DNA of 19,708 nucleotides from positions 9,114-28,821 of the forward strand of contig HF995413.1 in assembly GCA_000432335.1 (NCBI GenBank), in the 5' to 3' direction. The DNA is from Firmicutes bacterium CAG:646 (GTDB lineage: Bacteria > Bacillota > Clostridia > Lachnospirales > Lachnospiraceae). Every line of letters begins with the position of its first letter. The first letter of the stretch is position 1. The position numbers and the translations under genes are program-made. Shown here piece after piece: positions 7,816-15,444 of the stretch. The notes below the pieces were generated by a model. The model saw nothing but the letters and a program-made list of their open reading frames with translations, was not told the origin of the DNA and searched no databases.

Positions 7816-7844
7816 TTGTACCGATTCTTGATTAATGGTATGAT
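7816..7844 (+). promoter_or_regulatory. Promoter of the licD-led operon
   Basis: TTGTAC (7816-7821), a 17-base spacer and TATGAT (7839-7844) preceded by TGG, giving an extended -10 element. The start site should be near 7851, about 20 bases before the coding region, so the leader is very short. A T-rich tract just upstream (about 7796-7812) could act as an UP element. Confidence 0.65.
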
Positions 7845-7862
7845 GGTTAGGATCTTTACTAT

Positions 7863-7867
7863 GGGAG
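7863..7867 (+). promoter_or_regulatory. Ribosome binding site of licD, start codon ambiguous
   Basis: GGGAG is the only purine-rich candidate. It is 4 bases from the ATG at 7872, 7 bases from an in-frame GTG at 7875, and 16 from an in-frame ATG at 7884. The GTG has the best spacing; ATG 7872 is kept because it is the longest reading with a normal codon. Confidence 0.5.
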
Positions 7868-7871
7868 AAAT

Positions 7872-8729
7872 ATGGTGAATAATATGGAATATAATCAGGA
7901 AACTTTGAGAAAATTACAGAAAACAGAGCTGGAAATCCTGAAAGATTTTATCAAAATCTGTAAGAAATATAATCTGACGTATTTTGCTACGGGAGGAACA
8001 GCCATAGGTGCGCTTCGCCATCAGGGTTTTATCCCGTGGGATGACGATATCGATGTCTGTATGCTGAGGAAAGATTATGAACGTTTCATGGAGGTTGCGC
8101 CCAAAGAAATGGGAGACCGCTATGTTTTTATGGATACCCACACGGAGAAAAAATATCCGCTGATGTTTGGCAAGATGATCAAAAAAGGGACTCGTTTTAT
8201 CGAGGATGCTTATCAGCAGGCAGATTATCCGTTGGGGATTTTTATTGATATTTTTCCTTATGACCAGACGGCAGAGGAGGAAAAGATTCGAAGAAAATGG
8301 CAGAAGAAAACGTGGCATATTGCGAGAGCTCATGTGTTGACGCTGATCGCTGATCCGAATTTACCGGAAAATATGAATGGTGTTTTGAAAAATGTGGCAA
8401 AAGTGGGATGTAAGATGCTGCATGGAATCTTTCGTCTGATTCGTCTGACGCCGGATAAAACAGCAGCGGCTTATTTAAAATGGGCGAAGTCTTGTCCAGA
8501 AAAGGATTCTGATCTGTATATAGATTATTCTTATATTACAGGGGAAAATCTTATGATTCGTACGCAAGATGCTTTTCCGGTGATAGAAAAGCCTTTTGAG
8601 GATATCACAATTTCCATGGTGAGAAATTATGATGCGTTTTTGAGACCGGAATACGGTGACTATATGCAGCTTCCGCCGAAGGAACAGCAGCATAATCATT
8701 ATGCGCATTATATTGATTTTGGAGAATAA
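7872..8729 (+). CDS. licD: LicD family phosphocholine transferase
   Basis: LicD proteins transfer phosphocholine from CDP-choline to sugars of teichoic acids or other glycans; related members move other phospho-groups. The signature is clear at about 38-62 of the 285 residues: FATGGTAIGALRHQG then FIPWDDDIDV. The GG..G turn and the DDDID acidic cluster form the nucleotidyltransferase-like active site that holds metal ions. Length is normal for the family. The gene leads a run of + strand genes with little spacing: the next gene starts 3 bases after its stop. It is divergent from a gene for a Pce-like phosphorylcholine esterase with choline-binding repeats, which makes phosphocholine the likely substrate. 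LicA, LicB and LicC, which would supply CDP-choline, are not in the window. The exact start could also be the GTG at 7875. Confidence 0.9.
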   Translation: MVNNMEYNQETLRKLQKTELEILKDFIKICKKYNLTYFATGGTAIGALRHQGFIPWDDDIDVCMLRKDYERFMEVAPKEMGDRYVFMDTHTEKKYPLMFGKMIKKGTRFIEDAYQQADYPLGIFIDIFPYDQTAEEEKIRRKWQKKTWHIARAHVLTLIADPNLPENMNGVLKNVAKVGCKMLHGIFRLIRLTPDKTAAAYLKWAKSCPEKDSDLYIDYSYITGENLMIRTQDAFPVIEKPFEDITISMVRNYDAFLRPEYGDYMQLPPKEQQHNHYAHYIDFGE

Positions 8730-8731
8730 AG

Positions 8732-9733
8732 ATGATGAATATACTATATACGACAAATGATCAGTTTGTGGGCAAAGTGGGGGCTGGTATCTGTTCCGTA
8801 TTTGAAAATAACAAAGAACTGGATCAGATCCACGTGTTTATTGCAGGACAGGGAATCGCAAAGGAAAATTGTGAAAAATTTCAGAGATTGGCAGAATCCT
8901 ATCAGAGAAAAATCACGATTTTAGAGTTGGGTGATCTGAAAGAATATCTGGATTTTTCTTTTGATACGAATGGGTGGAACCCCATTGTCCTTGCCCGGCT
9001 GCTTCTGGATCGTTACCTGCCGGAAGAAATAGAAAAAATCTTATACTTGGATGGAGATACCATTGTCAGAGATTCGTTGAGTGAATTGTGGGAGACAGAT
9101 ATGGGAGACTGCGTACTGGGCGGCTGTATTGAAGCGACGGTGGATAAAGGGCAGAAGAGAAATCTGGGAATGGAAAAGATTCCTTATATTAATGCGGGAG
9201 TTTTGCTGATCGATTTGAAAAAGTGGAGAGCAGAACAGACCGGAAGAAGGATTTTAGAGTATTACAGAGAACATGACGGGAATCTTTTTGCCAACGATCA
9301 GGATGCGATTAATGGATGCTTGAAGGGGGAGATCTGTTATTTGCCTCCCCGTTACAATTTTTATAATATTTACTGGTTTTATTCTTATCAGGTTTTAAAG
9401 AAACTGATGGGAGAAGCGTGGTACTATGACGAGGCAATTTATCGGAAGTCTGTGGAACATCCGGCCATCATCCATTATCTGGGAGAAGAACGCCCCTGGA
9501 GAAAGGGAAATCATCATAAGTTTAAAGAAGAATATGAACGATATCATGGCATGACGGAGTGGAGAGAGGAAAAAGAGGAAGAAGGCTGGGAGCTTTATTA
9601 CCGATGCTGGGGAATCTTTAATTTTTTTATGAAACCGTTTCCTATGCTGCGGTATAAGATCATCAATGGACTGATTCCCACATTTATGAAATGGCGAAAG
9701 AAACAGTTGGCGAAAGAGCGCAGACAGGGGTAA
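8732..9733 (+). CDS. Family 8 glycosyltransferase (LgtC-like)
   Basis: Retaining GT-A glycosyltransferase that normally uses UDP-glucose or UDP-galactose to extend a lipid-linked oligosaccharide in the cytoplasm. In 333 residues the GT8 features are LYTTND at the N-terminus, the metal-binding DGDT (107-110), YINAGVLLIDL (152-162), NDQDAIN (188-194) and the C-terminal metal-binding His in HYLGEERPW (248-256). A second in-frame ATG directly follows the first. GGAG inside the end of licD lies 7 bases before the first ATG. The C-terminal tail (about 275-333) is basic with aromatics (KPFPMLRYKI, KWRKKQLAKERR), suggesting peripheral membrane association. It lies between licD and a flippase, so its sugar may be the one that later carries phosphocholine. 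That link is inference. Confidence 0.9.
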   Translation: MMNILYTTNDQFVGKVGAGICSVFENNKELDQIHVFIAGQGIAKENCEKFQRLAESYQRKITILELGDLKEYLDFSFDTNGWNPIVLARLLLDRYLPEEIEKILYLDGDTIVRDSLSELWETDMGDCVLGGCIEATVDKGQKRNLGMEKIPYINAGVLLIDLKKWRAEQTGRRILEYYREHDGNLFANDQDAINGCLKGEICYLPPRYNFYNIYWFYSYQVLKKLMGEAWYYDEAIYRKSVEHPAIIHYLGEERPWRKGNHHKFKEEYERYHGMTEWREEKEEEGWELYYRCWGIFNFFMKPFPMLRYKIINGLIPTFMKWRKKQLAKERRQG

Positions 9734-9737
9734 CGAT

Positions 9738-10979
9738 ATGGAAGAAAAAAAACTTTCAATTCAATCCAGCATTGTGTGGAATTCCGTGGGAAGTATTTTT
9801 TATCTGGGATGTCAGTGGCTGATTACTGTTTTGGTAGTCAGGCTGTCAGGCGTGGATGAAGCAGGCGTGCTTTCCCTTGCTATGTCGGTCTGTAATATCT
9901 GGTACTGTCTGTCCGTTTATGGGATGAGAAATTTTCAGATTTCCGATACAGAGAATAAGTATCAGACAGGAACTTATGTGGCGAGCCGATGGATCACCTG
10001 TGGCGCCGCCTTTGTGGGCTGCCTTTTGTATACGTTGGCGGTATCGTATGATACCGGGCAAAAATCGGCTATCTTATTATATTTTGTATTTAAGTGTTCC
10101 GAATCATTTTATGACGTATATGCTGGGATTTTTCAGAAGAAATGGCGTCTGGACTATGCAGGAAAATCCATGGTATTGCGGGGCATTCTTTCTTTTGTTT
10201 CTTTTGTAGCAGTTTTGAAAATAACGGGGAATATTGTGTTTACGATAGCGTGTATGGCAGTGGTATGTATGGTATCAGTATTCCTCTATGATATGCCTAT
10301 CGCCAGAAAATTAGAATCATTTCGATTGGATTTTGAAAAACGTTACATGACGGCATTGTTAAAAGAGTGTTTTCCGTTAGTGGTGTATACGCTTCTTTCT
10401 TCCGCTATTGGGACCATTCCTCGGTTGATTATGGAGCGGCAGATTGGAGGATATGAGCTTGGAATTTACGGTTCCGTGGCAACGCCTACGCTGATTATCC
10501 AGATGGGAGCGACGTATGTGTTTAATCCGTTTGTTACAGTGTTTGCAGAGCGTTATTATCAGAAGGCAGGAAAATTATTTATGAAGGCTTTCTGGAGCTG
10601 CGTGGCAGCGGTGGTGGCAATCTCAGCAGCAGGTATGATCGGAGGAAAACTGTTAGGTCAATGGGGACTGAACCTTCTGTATGGACAGGAAGTGGCGGCG
10701 CATGAAGAGCTTTTGCTTCCGCTGATTCTCTGTACGATCCTTACGGCATTTTCTTGGCTTCTTTGTGGGATTCTTACGGCAATCCGGGAATTTCGCGGAC
10801 TGATCGTTGCGAATCTGGCAGCGGTAGCATTTTCTTTGGTTTTCTCGGTGATTTTTGAAAAATCGTACGGTATGCAGGGAGCCAGTCTGGCTTTGGGACT
10901 TGCTACAGTGATTGAAATTATACTTCTTTGCATTTATATGGTAAGAAATACCAGAAGTTATTTTGGAACAAAAAAGTAA
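9738..10979 (+). CDS. Wzx-like polysaccharide flippase (MATE/MOP superfamily)
   Basis: Integral membrane protein, 413 residues, with roughly 12 hydrophobic segments spread over the whole length, as in oligosaccharide flippases that move undecaprenyl-pyrophosphate-linked repeat units outward. The N-terminus has the usual short cytoplasmic lead and a first helix containing NSVGSIFYLGCQWLITVLVV. Basic loops such as QKKWRLDYAGK and ARKLESFRLDFEKRY separate the helices. AGGGG is placed 7 bases before the ATG. Codons 3-5 contain a run of eight adenines. The gene overlaps nothing upstream and is followed at once by a glycosyltransferase. A Wzx-type flippase in the same locus as two ABC exporters points to more than one polymer or repeat-unit route. 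I saw no Wzy polymerase. Confidence 0.85.
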   Translation: MEEKKLSIQSSIVWNSVGSIFYLGCQWLITVLVVRLSGVDEAGVLSLAMSVCNIWYCLSVYGMRNFQISDTENKYQTGTYVASRWITCGAAFVGCLLYTLAVSYDTGQKSAILLYFVFKCSESFYDVYAGIFQKKWRLDYAGKSMVLRGILSFVSFVAVLKITGNIVFTIACMAVVCMVSVFLYDMPIARKLESFRLDFEKRYMTALLKECFPLVVYTLLSSAIGTIPRLIMERQIGGYELGIYGSVATPTLIIQMGATYVFNPFVTVFAERYYQKAGKLFMKAFWSCVAAVVAISAAGMIGGKLLGQWGLNLLYGQEVAAHEELLLPLILCTILTAFSWLLCGILTAIREFRGLIVANLAAVAFSLVFSVIFEKSYGMQGASLALGLATVIEIILLCIYMVRNTRSYFGTKK

Positions 10980-10980
10980 A

Positions 10981-10986
10981 AGGAGA
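10981..10986 (+). promoter_or_regulatory. Ribosome binding site fixing the start of the downstream glycosyltransferase
   Basis: AGGAGA lies just after the flippase stop, with GGAG 4 bases from ATG 10990 and 7 bases from ATG 10993. It favours 10993 and rules out the in-frame TTG at 10963, which lies upstream of it within the flippase gene. Confidence 0.7.
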
Positions 10987-10992
10987 CAGATG

Positions 10993-11784
10993 ATGAGTGA
11001 AAGAAATCATACTTTTGTGATCTGTGCGTATAAAGAAAGTCCGTATCTGGAGGCGTGTATTCAGTCTTTACAGGCGCAGACCGTTCCCAGCAGGATTTTG
11101 ATGGTTACATCCACACCGAATCCATGGATAGAAAAATGCAGTGAAAAATATGGGATTCCTCTGGAGATCAATACGGGGGAAAAGGGTATCACTCAGGATT
11201 GGAACTTTGCATATCATAAAGCGAAAACAGAATTTATTACGATTGCCCATCAGGATGATGTGTACCTTCCCGGATATACTGAGCAGATACTTACGCGGTT
11301 AAAGAAAGCGAAAAAACCGCTGATCGCATTTACCGATTATGGAGAACTGAGGGAAGGGAAGGTGGAGCTTCATAATCAGCTTTTGAAAATTAAGAGACTC
11401 ATGCTCTTTCCTTTGCGAGGAAAAATATTCTCCGGTTCACGATTTGTAAGGCGGCGTATTCTTTCGATGGGATGTCCTATTTGCTGTCCCTCTGTAACCT
11501 TTGCCAGAAAGAATCTTCCAGAGAAGATTTTTCGCGCAGGATTTCGCAGTGATGAGGACTGGGAAGCGTGGGAGCGGCTGTCCAGGGAGCGGGGAGATTT
11601 TGTCTATGTGAAGGAAGTCCTTATGTATCACCGAATCCATGAAGGATCGGAGACAACGGCGATTTTGGGAGACTGCGCCAGAAGCAAAGAGGACTATGTG
11701 ATGTTCTGCAAGTTCTGGCCGAAGGCCATCGCCAAAATTCTCGTGAAGATATATGCGAAAAGTGAAAATTCAAATCAGCTATAG
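10993..11784 (+). CDS. Family 2 glycosyltransferase
   Basis: Inverting GT-A enzyme of 263 residues acting on the inner membrane face. Motifs are TFVICAYKESPYLEACI at the N-terminus (a variant of the usual VxYNxxxYLxxxI), the metal-binding HQDD (86-89), and the downstream acidic pair in SDEDWEAWERLS, which normally supplies the catalytic base. The C-terminus has MYHRIHEGSETT, common to GT2 enzymes that build capsule or teichoic side groups. The start at 10993 is chosen from the ribosome site; 10990 is equally in frame. It follows the flippase by 13 bases and precedes another GT2 by 21. Donor and acceptor unknown. Confidence 0.87.
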   Translation: MSERNHTFVICAYKESPYLEACIQSLQAQTVPSRILMVTSTPNPWIEKCSEKYGIPLEINTGEKGITQDWNFAYHKAKTEFITIAHQDDVYLPGYTEQILTRLKKAKKPLIAFTDYGELREGKVELHNQLLKIKRLMLFPLRGKIFSGSRFVRRRILSMGCPICCPSVTFARKNLPEKIFRAGFRSDEDWEAWERLSRERGDFVYVKEVLMYHRIHEGSETTAILGDCARSKEDYVMFCKFWPKAIAKILVKIYAKSENSNQL

Positions 11785-11805
11785 AGAAGAAATGAAAGGA
11801 AACGT

Positions 11806-12498
11806 ATGAAAAGACTAATCATTATACCGGCATATAATGAAGAAGCCAGTATAGAAAGTACAGTAAAAGCTATTTTGGAGAGAGCGGAAGGGTTCGACTA
11901 TGTGGTGATTAATGACTGTTCCACAGACCGGACGAGAGAAATCTGCGAAGAAAATGACTTCCATGTGATCAATCTTCCTCAGAATCTGGGAATCGGAGGA
12001 GCAGTGCAGACCGGATACCTGTATGGATATAGAAATGGATATGACGAAGCGGTACAGGTGGACGGAGACGGACAGCATGATCCGGCTTTCTTGGGGCAGA
12101 TGGCAGAATGTCTGGAAAGAGAGCATGCAGATATGGTGATCGGTTCCCGGTTTATAGAAAAGAAAGGATTTCAGTCTTCGGGAATGCGGCGTGTGGGAAT
12201 CCGTTATTTTACAGGTCTGATTAAGGTACTTACAGGGGCAAAGGTGACAGATCCCACCTCAGGACTTCGTATGGTTAATCGGGATGTGATGCGTTTTTTT
12301 GCTGAGAATTATCCAAAGGATTACCCGGAACCGGAAAGCGTTGTAGCAATTCTTAGAAGAAAGAAAAAGGTGAAAGAGATTCCGGTGGTAATGAAAGAAC
12401 GGGCAGGAGGGGTTTCTTCTATTTCTCCGAGAAAATCTATTTATTATATGATTAAGGTTTCTATGGCGATTCTGATCGAATGTATTCGAAAATATTAA
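11806..12498 (+). CDS. Family 2 glycosyltransferase, polyprenyl-phosphate sugar synthase type (GacI-like partner of DUF2304)
   Basis: Probably attaches a single sugar to undecaprenyl-phosphate in the cytoplasm. In 230 residues it shows IIPAYNEEASI (6-16), NDCSTD (36-41), the LPQNLGIGGAVQTGY segment (57-71), the metal-binding VDGDGQHD (85-92) and a conserved DPTSGLRMV acceptor-site motif. There is no C-terminal pair of transmembrane helices, which separates it from GtrB/ArnC. The next gene is a small DUF2304 membrane protein. The same pairing occurs in the group A streptococcal carbohydrate locus, where GacI makes undecaprenyl-phosphate-GlcNAc and the small membrane protein GacJ boosts its activity. 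AAGGAAA lies before the ATG. The sugar here is not known; GlcNAc is only an analogy. Confidence 0.88.
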   Translation: MKRLIIIPAYNEEASIESTVKAILERAEGFDYVVINDCSTDRTREICEENDFHVINLPQNLGIGGAVQTGYLYGYRNGYDEAVQVDGDGQHDPAFLGQMAECLEREHADMVIGSRFIEKKGFQSSGMRRVGIRYFTGLIKVLTGAKVTDPTSGLRMVNRDVMRFFAENYPKDYPEPESVVAILRRKKKVKEIPVVMKERAGGVSSISPRKSIYYMIKVSMAILIECIRKY

Positions 12499-12511
12499 GA
12501 GGTGATGACAG

Positions 12512-12880
12512 ATGAACATTAAGACTCAGGTAACAGTGGTTGCGCTTGTTCTGCTGGCAATGGTGCTGTTGATCAATCGGATCAGAAAAAATAAATTGGA
12601 ATTAAAATATTCTTTTATGTGGTTTGCTCTGGGAATCGGCGTGATTATTTTTGCACTTGCTCCTGAACTGACAGCGTGGCTGGCAGGCTGTATGGGAATT
12701 GGACAGCCGATTAACTTCCTGTTTTTTGCAGGATTTTGTTTTTCTTTACTGATTATTTATGTGCTGACGATGGCAATCTCCAGATTGTCGGTGAAGATGA
12801 AAAGGCTGACGCAGGAAATGGGGCTTTTGAAAAAAGAACTGGAGGAAATGAAAAAGAAGAATGAAGAACAAAATCAATAA
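12512..12880 (+). CDS. DUF2304 small membrane protein (GacJ-like)
   Basis: A 122-residue protein with three transmembrane helices (about 5-23, 33-55, 67-90) and a charged coiled-coil tail (about 93-122, MKRLTQEMGLLKKELEEMKK). Typical DUF2304 features are the LELKYSFMWFALG segment between helices one and two and the hydrophobic third helix ending in TMAISRL. Members of this family sit next to GT2 lipid-sugar synthases, and GacJ is the studied example I know of. A strong AGAGGTGA ribosome site precedes the ATG. Its 3' end overlaps the next gene by 20 bases in another frame, which implies translational coupling of synthase, helper and downstream membrane enzyme. Confidence 0.88.
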   Translation: MNIKTQVTVVALVLLAMVLLINRIRKNKLELKYSFMWFALGIGVIIFALAPELTAWLAGCMGIGQPINFLFFAGFCFSLLIIYVLTMAISRLSVKMKRLTQEMGLLKKELEEMKKKNEEQNQ

Positions 12881-15242
12881 AAGAAGGCTGGCAGGAGGGA
12901 TACTTGCTTTTCTGGTTTTAACGGTATGCTTTTTTTGTCTGATGCTGTTTACCCATAAGATCGAATATGGGGAACGTATCACGGTGGCTGGCAGTAATGA
13001 ATACTATGCTAACACAATGCGAAGAGAAATTCTTCCCGGTGTAGAATATGAACAGACATTTTCCAGTAAAGGGGAGCGTTTGTATTCTGTTTCGGTGAAG
13101 TATGAGATGACGCAGGCAGATTCTGATGCAAAATGGAAGGTACAGCTGAAAAAATCAGATGGAGTTTTGATACAGGAATGGGAGACGGAAAGCGCCGGTC
13201 TAACTTCCGGGGAGGTTCGGGAGTATATTCTGGAGAAACCGTATTCCAGTACGAGTGGAGAAGTGCTGACAGTAGGTATCTCTCTTCTGACAGAAGAAAA
13301 TAGCGGGGTACTTCTTTGTGGTTCGGAAGGAGATTCCCTGTTAAATGGAACATTCTATGAAGAGGGGAGAGAACAGCCGGGAGATATTTCTATTGCCTAT
13401 GCGAAGATAGAGAATGTAAAGGTGACAATTATTTATGGAGTGTTATCTGCGATGTTTTTATCAGCGCTGGTGGTGCTGCTTATTTTTGGAAATGGTTTTC
13501 AAAAAATCGGCTGCTGTCTGAAACAGTGGAGCTCTTTTTTGTGGACAAGAAAGAAAAAAGTGGCGGGAATTCTGGTCTCCTATGCAGTTGTTGCCGTGTT
13601 AGCGGCAGGATTTGAAATAGCAGTGGCAAAATGGCTGGGAGGAGAAAGCATAGCGCAAAGTTTTCTTATTGTGCGTTATATTTTTTGGTTGTTTTCCGGG
13701 TGGATTTTACTGACTTTGTATCTGGAGAGAGGATTTTTGAAGAAAAGACCTGAGATTGTGGTGTGCAGTATACTGCTTTTGATCGGAACGGTATACGTTT
13801 TGGTGATTCAGGCGGAAGCAGAAATATCCTGGGATGAAAGTATACATTTTTGGAGAGCGGTGGGATTATCCCATGCTTCTACGGGAATAGCAAATCAGGC
13901 GGAAAGTTATCTGTATTGGCATTCAGGAATACCCTTTGGATTACCGGGAAGTTTTCAGCAGCTGGGAGCAATTCACGATAATATTCAGGGAATGTATAAT
14001 GCCAATATAGGAATTGGCGCAAATACAGATGTGCTCACAGCGTTTTATATGGTGGCATACATACCGGCGGCGCTTTTGCTGAAAATAGGCAGAGGACTTC
14101 ATCTGCCGTATTGGCTGGGGTTTAAAATGGGTACTTTTGCCAATCTGGCATTATATGTGACGCTGTTGTATTTTGCTATGAAAAAATTAAAAAGCGGGAA
14201 AATGATTCTGGCGGTGACAGCCAGTCTGGGAAGCGCATTTTTTCTGGCAACTGTTTACAGTTACGATACGTGGATCATCGGATGGTTTTCTTTGGGAATG
14301 GCATATTTTATTGGGAATATGCAGGTAAGCGGGAAGATGAATGCGAAAGATATGGCGGTCATAGTTGGCGCTTCTACCATAGCGCTGTTTCCTAAGGCAG
14401 TGTATTTTCCGTTGCTGGCGGTTTATCTATGGATTCCTAAGAAAAAGTTTGAGACAGCAGATCAGTACCGCAGATTTATGTCGGCCGTATTGGCTTCCAT
14501 AGGACTTTTGGCTTCCGGCATCGTTCTGGGCTATCTTTGGATTGTACCGATCTGGATTGTATATTACGGAATTTGTAATGCGTTTGGAAAGTTCTTTGAA
14601 AGAATCGGGAAAAAGAAAAGAAACTTGTTGCTTTTGGGAGGAGCGGGAGTCGTTATAGCGGCAGCTCTTTTGGTAGTGTATTTCGTTTTGCCGGCTCTTT
14701 TGGGAGAAGGAGATATCCGTGGCGGAGAAGGCGTTAATGCCGCTATGCAGGTGCGGTTTATTTTGGAAAATCCCTTACAGTATGCAAAAATTTTAATAAA
14801 CTTTTTGAAGGATTATTATTTATCTTTTGATGAAAGCTGGAAAAATATTTTTAATATGCTGGGTTATCTCGGAACAACAGGCTGTCATGTGATTTCTCTG
14901 ATCCTTTTGGTATTTGTTACGGTTACAGACAAAGGTGAGGCGGATCAGTGGAAAGGTCACATAGCGGTTCGGTGGACGACGGTTCTTATGAGTCTGGCTA
15001 CCATATGTCTGATCGTGACGGCTTTGTATATTAGTTTTACTTCCGTAGCAAATACCAGTGTAGGGGGCTGTCAGCCGCGATATCTGATTCCGCTGCTGTA
15101 TGGTTTTTGCGCTACGATCAGTTCTTCCAGAATAGAAAATAAAATGAATAAAAGCTGGTATCATTTAGGCATTATTACAGTAACCGGCGGGATTTTGATG
15201 TATAATATCTGGAATCTGGTAGTAAGCCGTTTTGTTATTTAG
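12861..15242 (+). CDS. DUF2142 family polytopic membrane protein, probable GT-C-like glycosyltransferase
   Basis: A 793-residue membrane protein. The first helix is at about 11-30. An extracytoplasmic beta-rich domain (about 33-185) follows, and then about ten hydrophobic helices run from 188 to the end. After the third helix group the external loop holds SWDESIHFWRAVGLSHASTG (323-342); an acidic pair in the first large loop (here Asp325-Glu326) is the usual catalytic position in GT-C enzymes using polyprenyl-phosphate sugars. DUF2142 itself has no proven function that I can cite. The order GT2, DUF2304, large membrane protein suggests it moves the sugar made by the first enzyme onto a surface polymer. 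The start lies inside the DUF2304 gene and has no good ribosome site at normal spacing, which fits translational coupling. It is the last gene before a promoter and leader. Confidence 0.82.
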   Translation: MKNKINKRRLAGGILAFLVLTVCFFCLMLFTHKIEYGERITVAGSNEYYANTMRREILPGVEYEQTFSSKGERLYSVSVKYEMTQADSDAKWKVQLKKSDGVLIQEWETESAGLTSGEVREYILEKPYSSTSGEVLTVGISLLTEENSGVLLCGSEGDSLLNGTFYEEGREQPGDISIAYAKIENVKVTIIYGVLSAMFLSALVVLLIFGNGFQKIGCCLKQWSSFLWTRKKKVAGILVSYAVVAVLAAGFEIAVAKWLGGESIAQSFLIVRYIFWLFSGWILLTLYLERGFLKKRPEIVVCSILLLIGTVYVLVIQAEAEISWDESIHFWRAVGLSHASTGIANQAESYLYWHSGIPFGLPGSFQQLGAIHDNIQGMYNANIGIGANTDVLTAFYMVAYIPAALLLKIGRGLHLPYWLGFKMGTFANLALYVTLLYFAMKKLKSGKMILAVTASLGSAFFLATVYSYDTWIIGWFSLGMAYFIGNMQVSGKMNAKDMAVIVGASTIALFPKAVYFPLLAVYLWIPKKKFETADQYRRFMSAVLASIGLLASGIVLGYLWIVPIWIVYYGICNAFGKFFERIGKKKRNLLLLGGAGVVIAAALLVVYFVLPALLGEGDIRGGEGVNAAMQVRFILENPLQYAKILINFLKDYYLSFDESWKNIFNMLGYLGTTGCHVISLILLVFVTVTDKGEADQWKGHIAVRWTTVLMSLATICLIVTALYISFTSVANTSVGGCQPRYLIPLLYGFCATISSSRIENKMNKSWYHLGIITVTGGILMYNIWNLVVSRFVI

Positions 15243-15254
15243 TTTCCATTACAG

Positions 15255-15283
15255 TTGAACAATCGGTGAGACAATGGTATAAT
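15255..15283 (+). promoter_or_regulatory. Strong extended -10 promoter ahead of the rfbC operon
   Basis: TTGAAC (15255-15260), a 17-base spacer and consensus TATAAT (15278-15283) preceded by TGG. This is the best promoter in the window. Its expected start near 15290 lies about 155 bases upstream of the rfbC ATG, and an intrinsic terminator sits inside that leader. No comparable promoter is visible between the terminator and the gene. Confidence 0.75.
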
Positions 15284-15337
15284 GAATAAAGTCGTGATCA
15301 AATACCTGGTAAAAAGTTGACGGTTGTACATTAGAAT

Positions 15338-15376
15338 AAACCAGGGGCTGTCGTCTGTGCGACAGCCTCTGGTTTT
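15338..15376 (+). terminator. Intrinsic terminator within the rfbC leader, possible attenuator
   Basis: Arms 15338-15353 and 15360-15375 pair over 16 base pairs with one G-U wobble and a 6-base loop (TCTGTG). The tail is TTTTCGTT. It is placed to end the upstream operon (stop at 15242), but it also lies downstream of the promoter at 15255-15283. A segment CCTGGT (15305-15310) can pair with ACCAGG (15340-15345) in the left arm, a weak six-base candidate for an alternative fold. Confidence 0.8.
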
Positions 15377-15444
15377 CGTTAGAGCAAAGCTATTTGGCGG
15401 CTGTAGATAAAAAGACAGGAAATGAAAGAAAGGAACATAGTATT

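Noticed and set aside
10963..10989. Upstream TTG start for the glycosyltransferase overlapping the flippase gene
   Set aside because: No ribosome site before the TTG, and the added residues are basic filler. AGGAGA at 10981-10986 points to ATG 10990/10993.
15340..15407. Resemblance to the JUMPstart/ops element (CCAGGGGC in the leader, GGCGG...GTAG after it)
   Set aside because: The CCAGGGGC part is fully explained as the arm of the terminator hairpin, and the GGCGG...GTAG part has an interrupted order. RfaH/ops control is a proteobacterial system.
15394..15444. TTG start extending rfbC by 17 codons
   Set aside because: The extension has no ribosome site and does not resemble RmlC N-termini. 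ATG 15445 gives the normal length.
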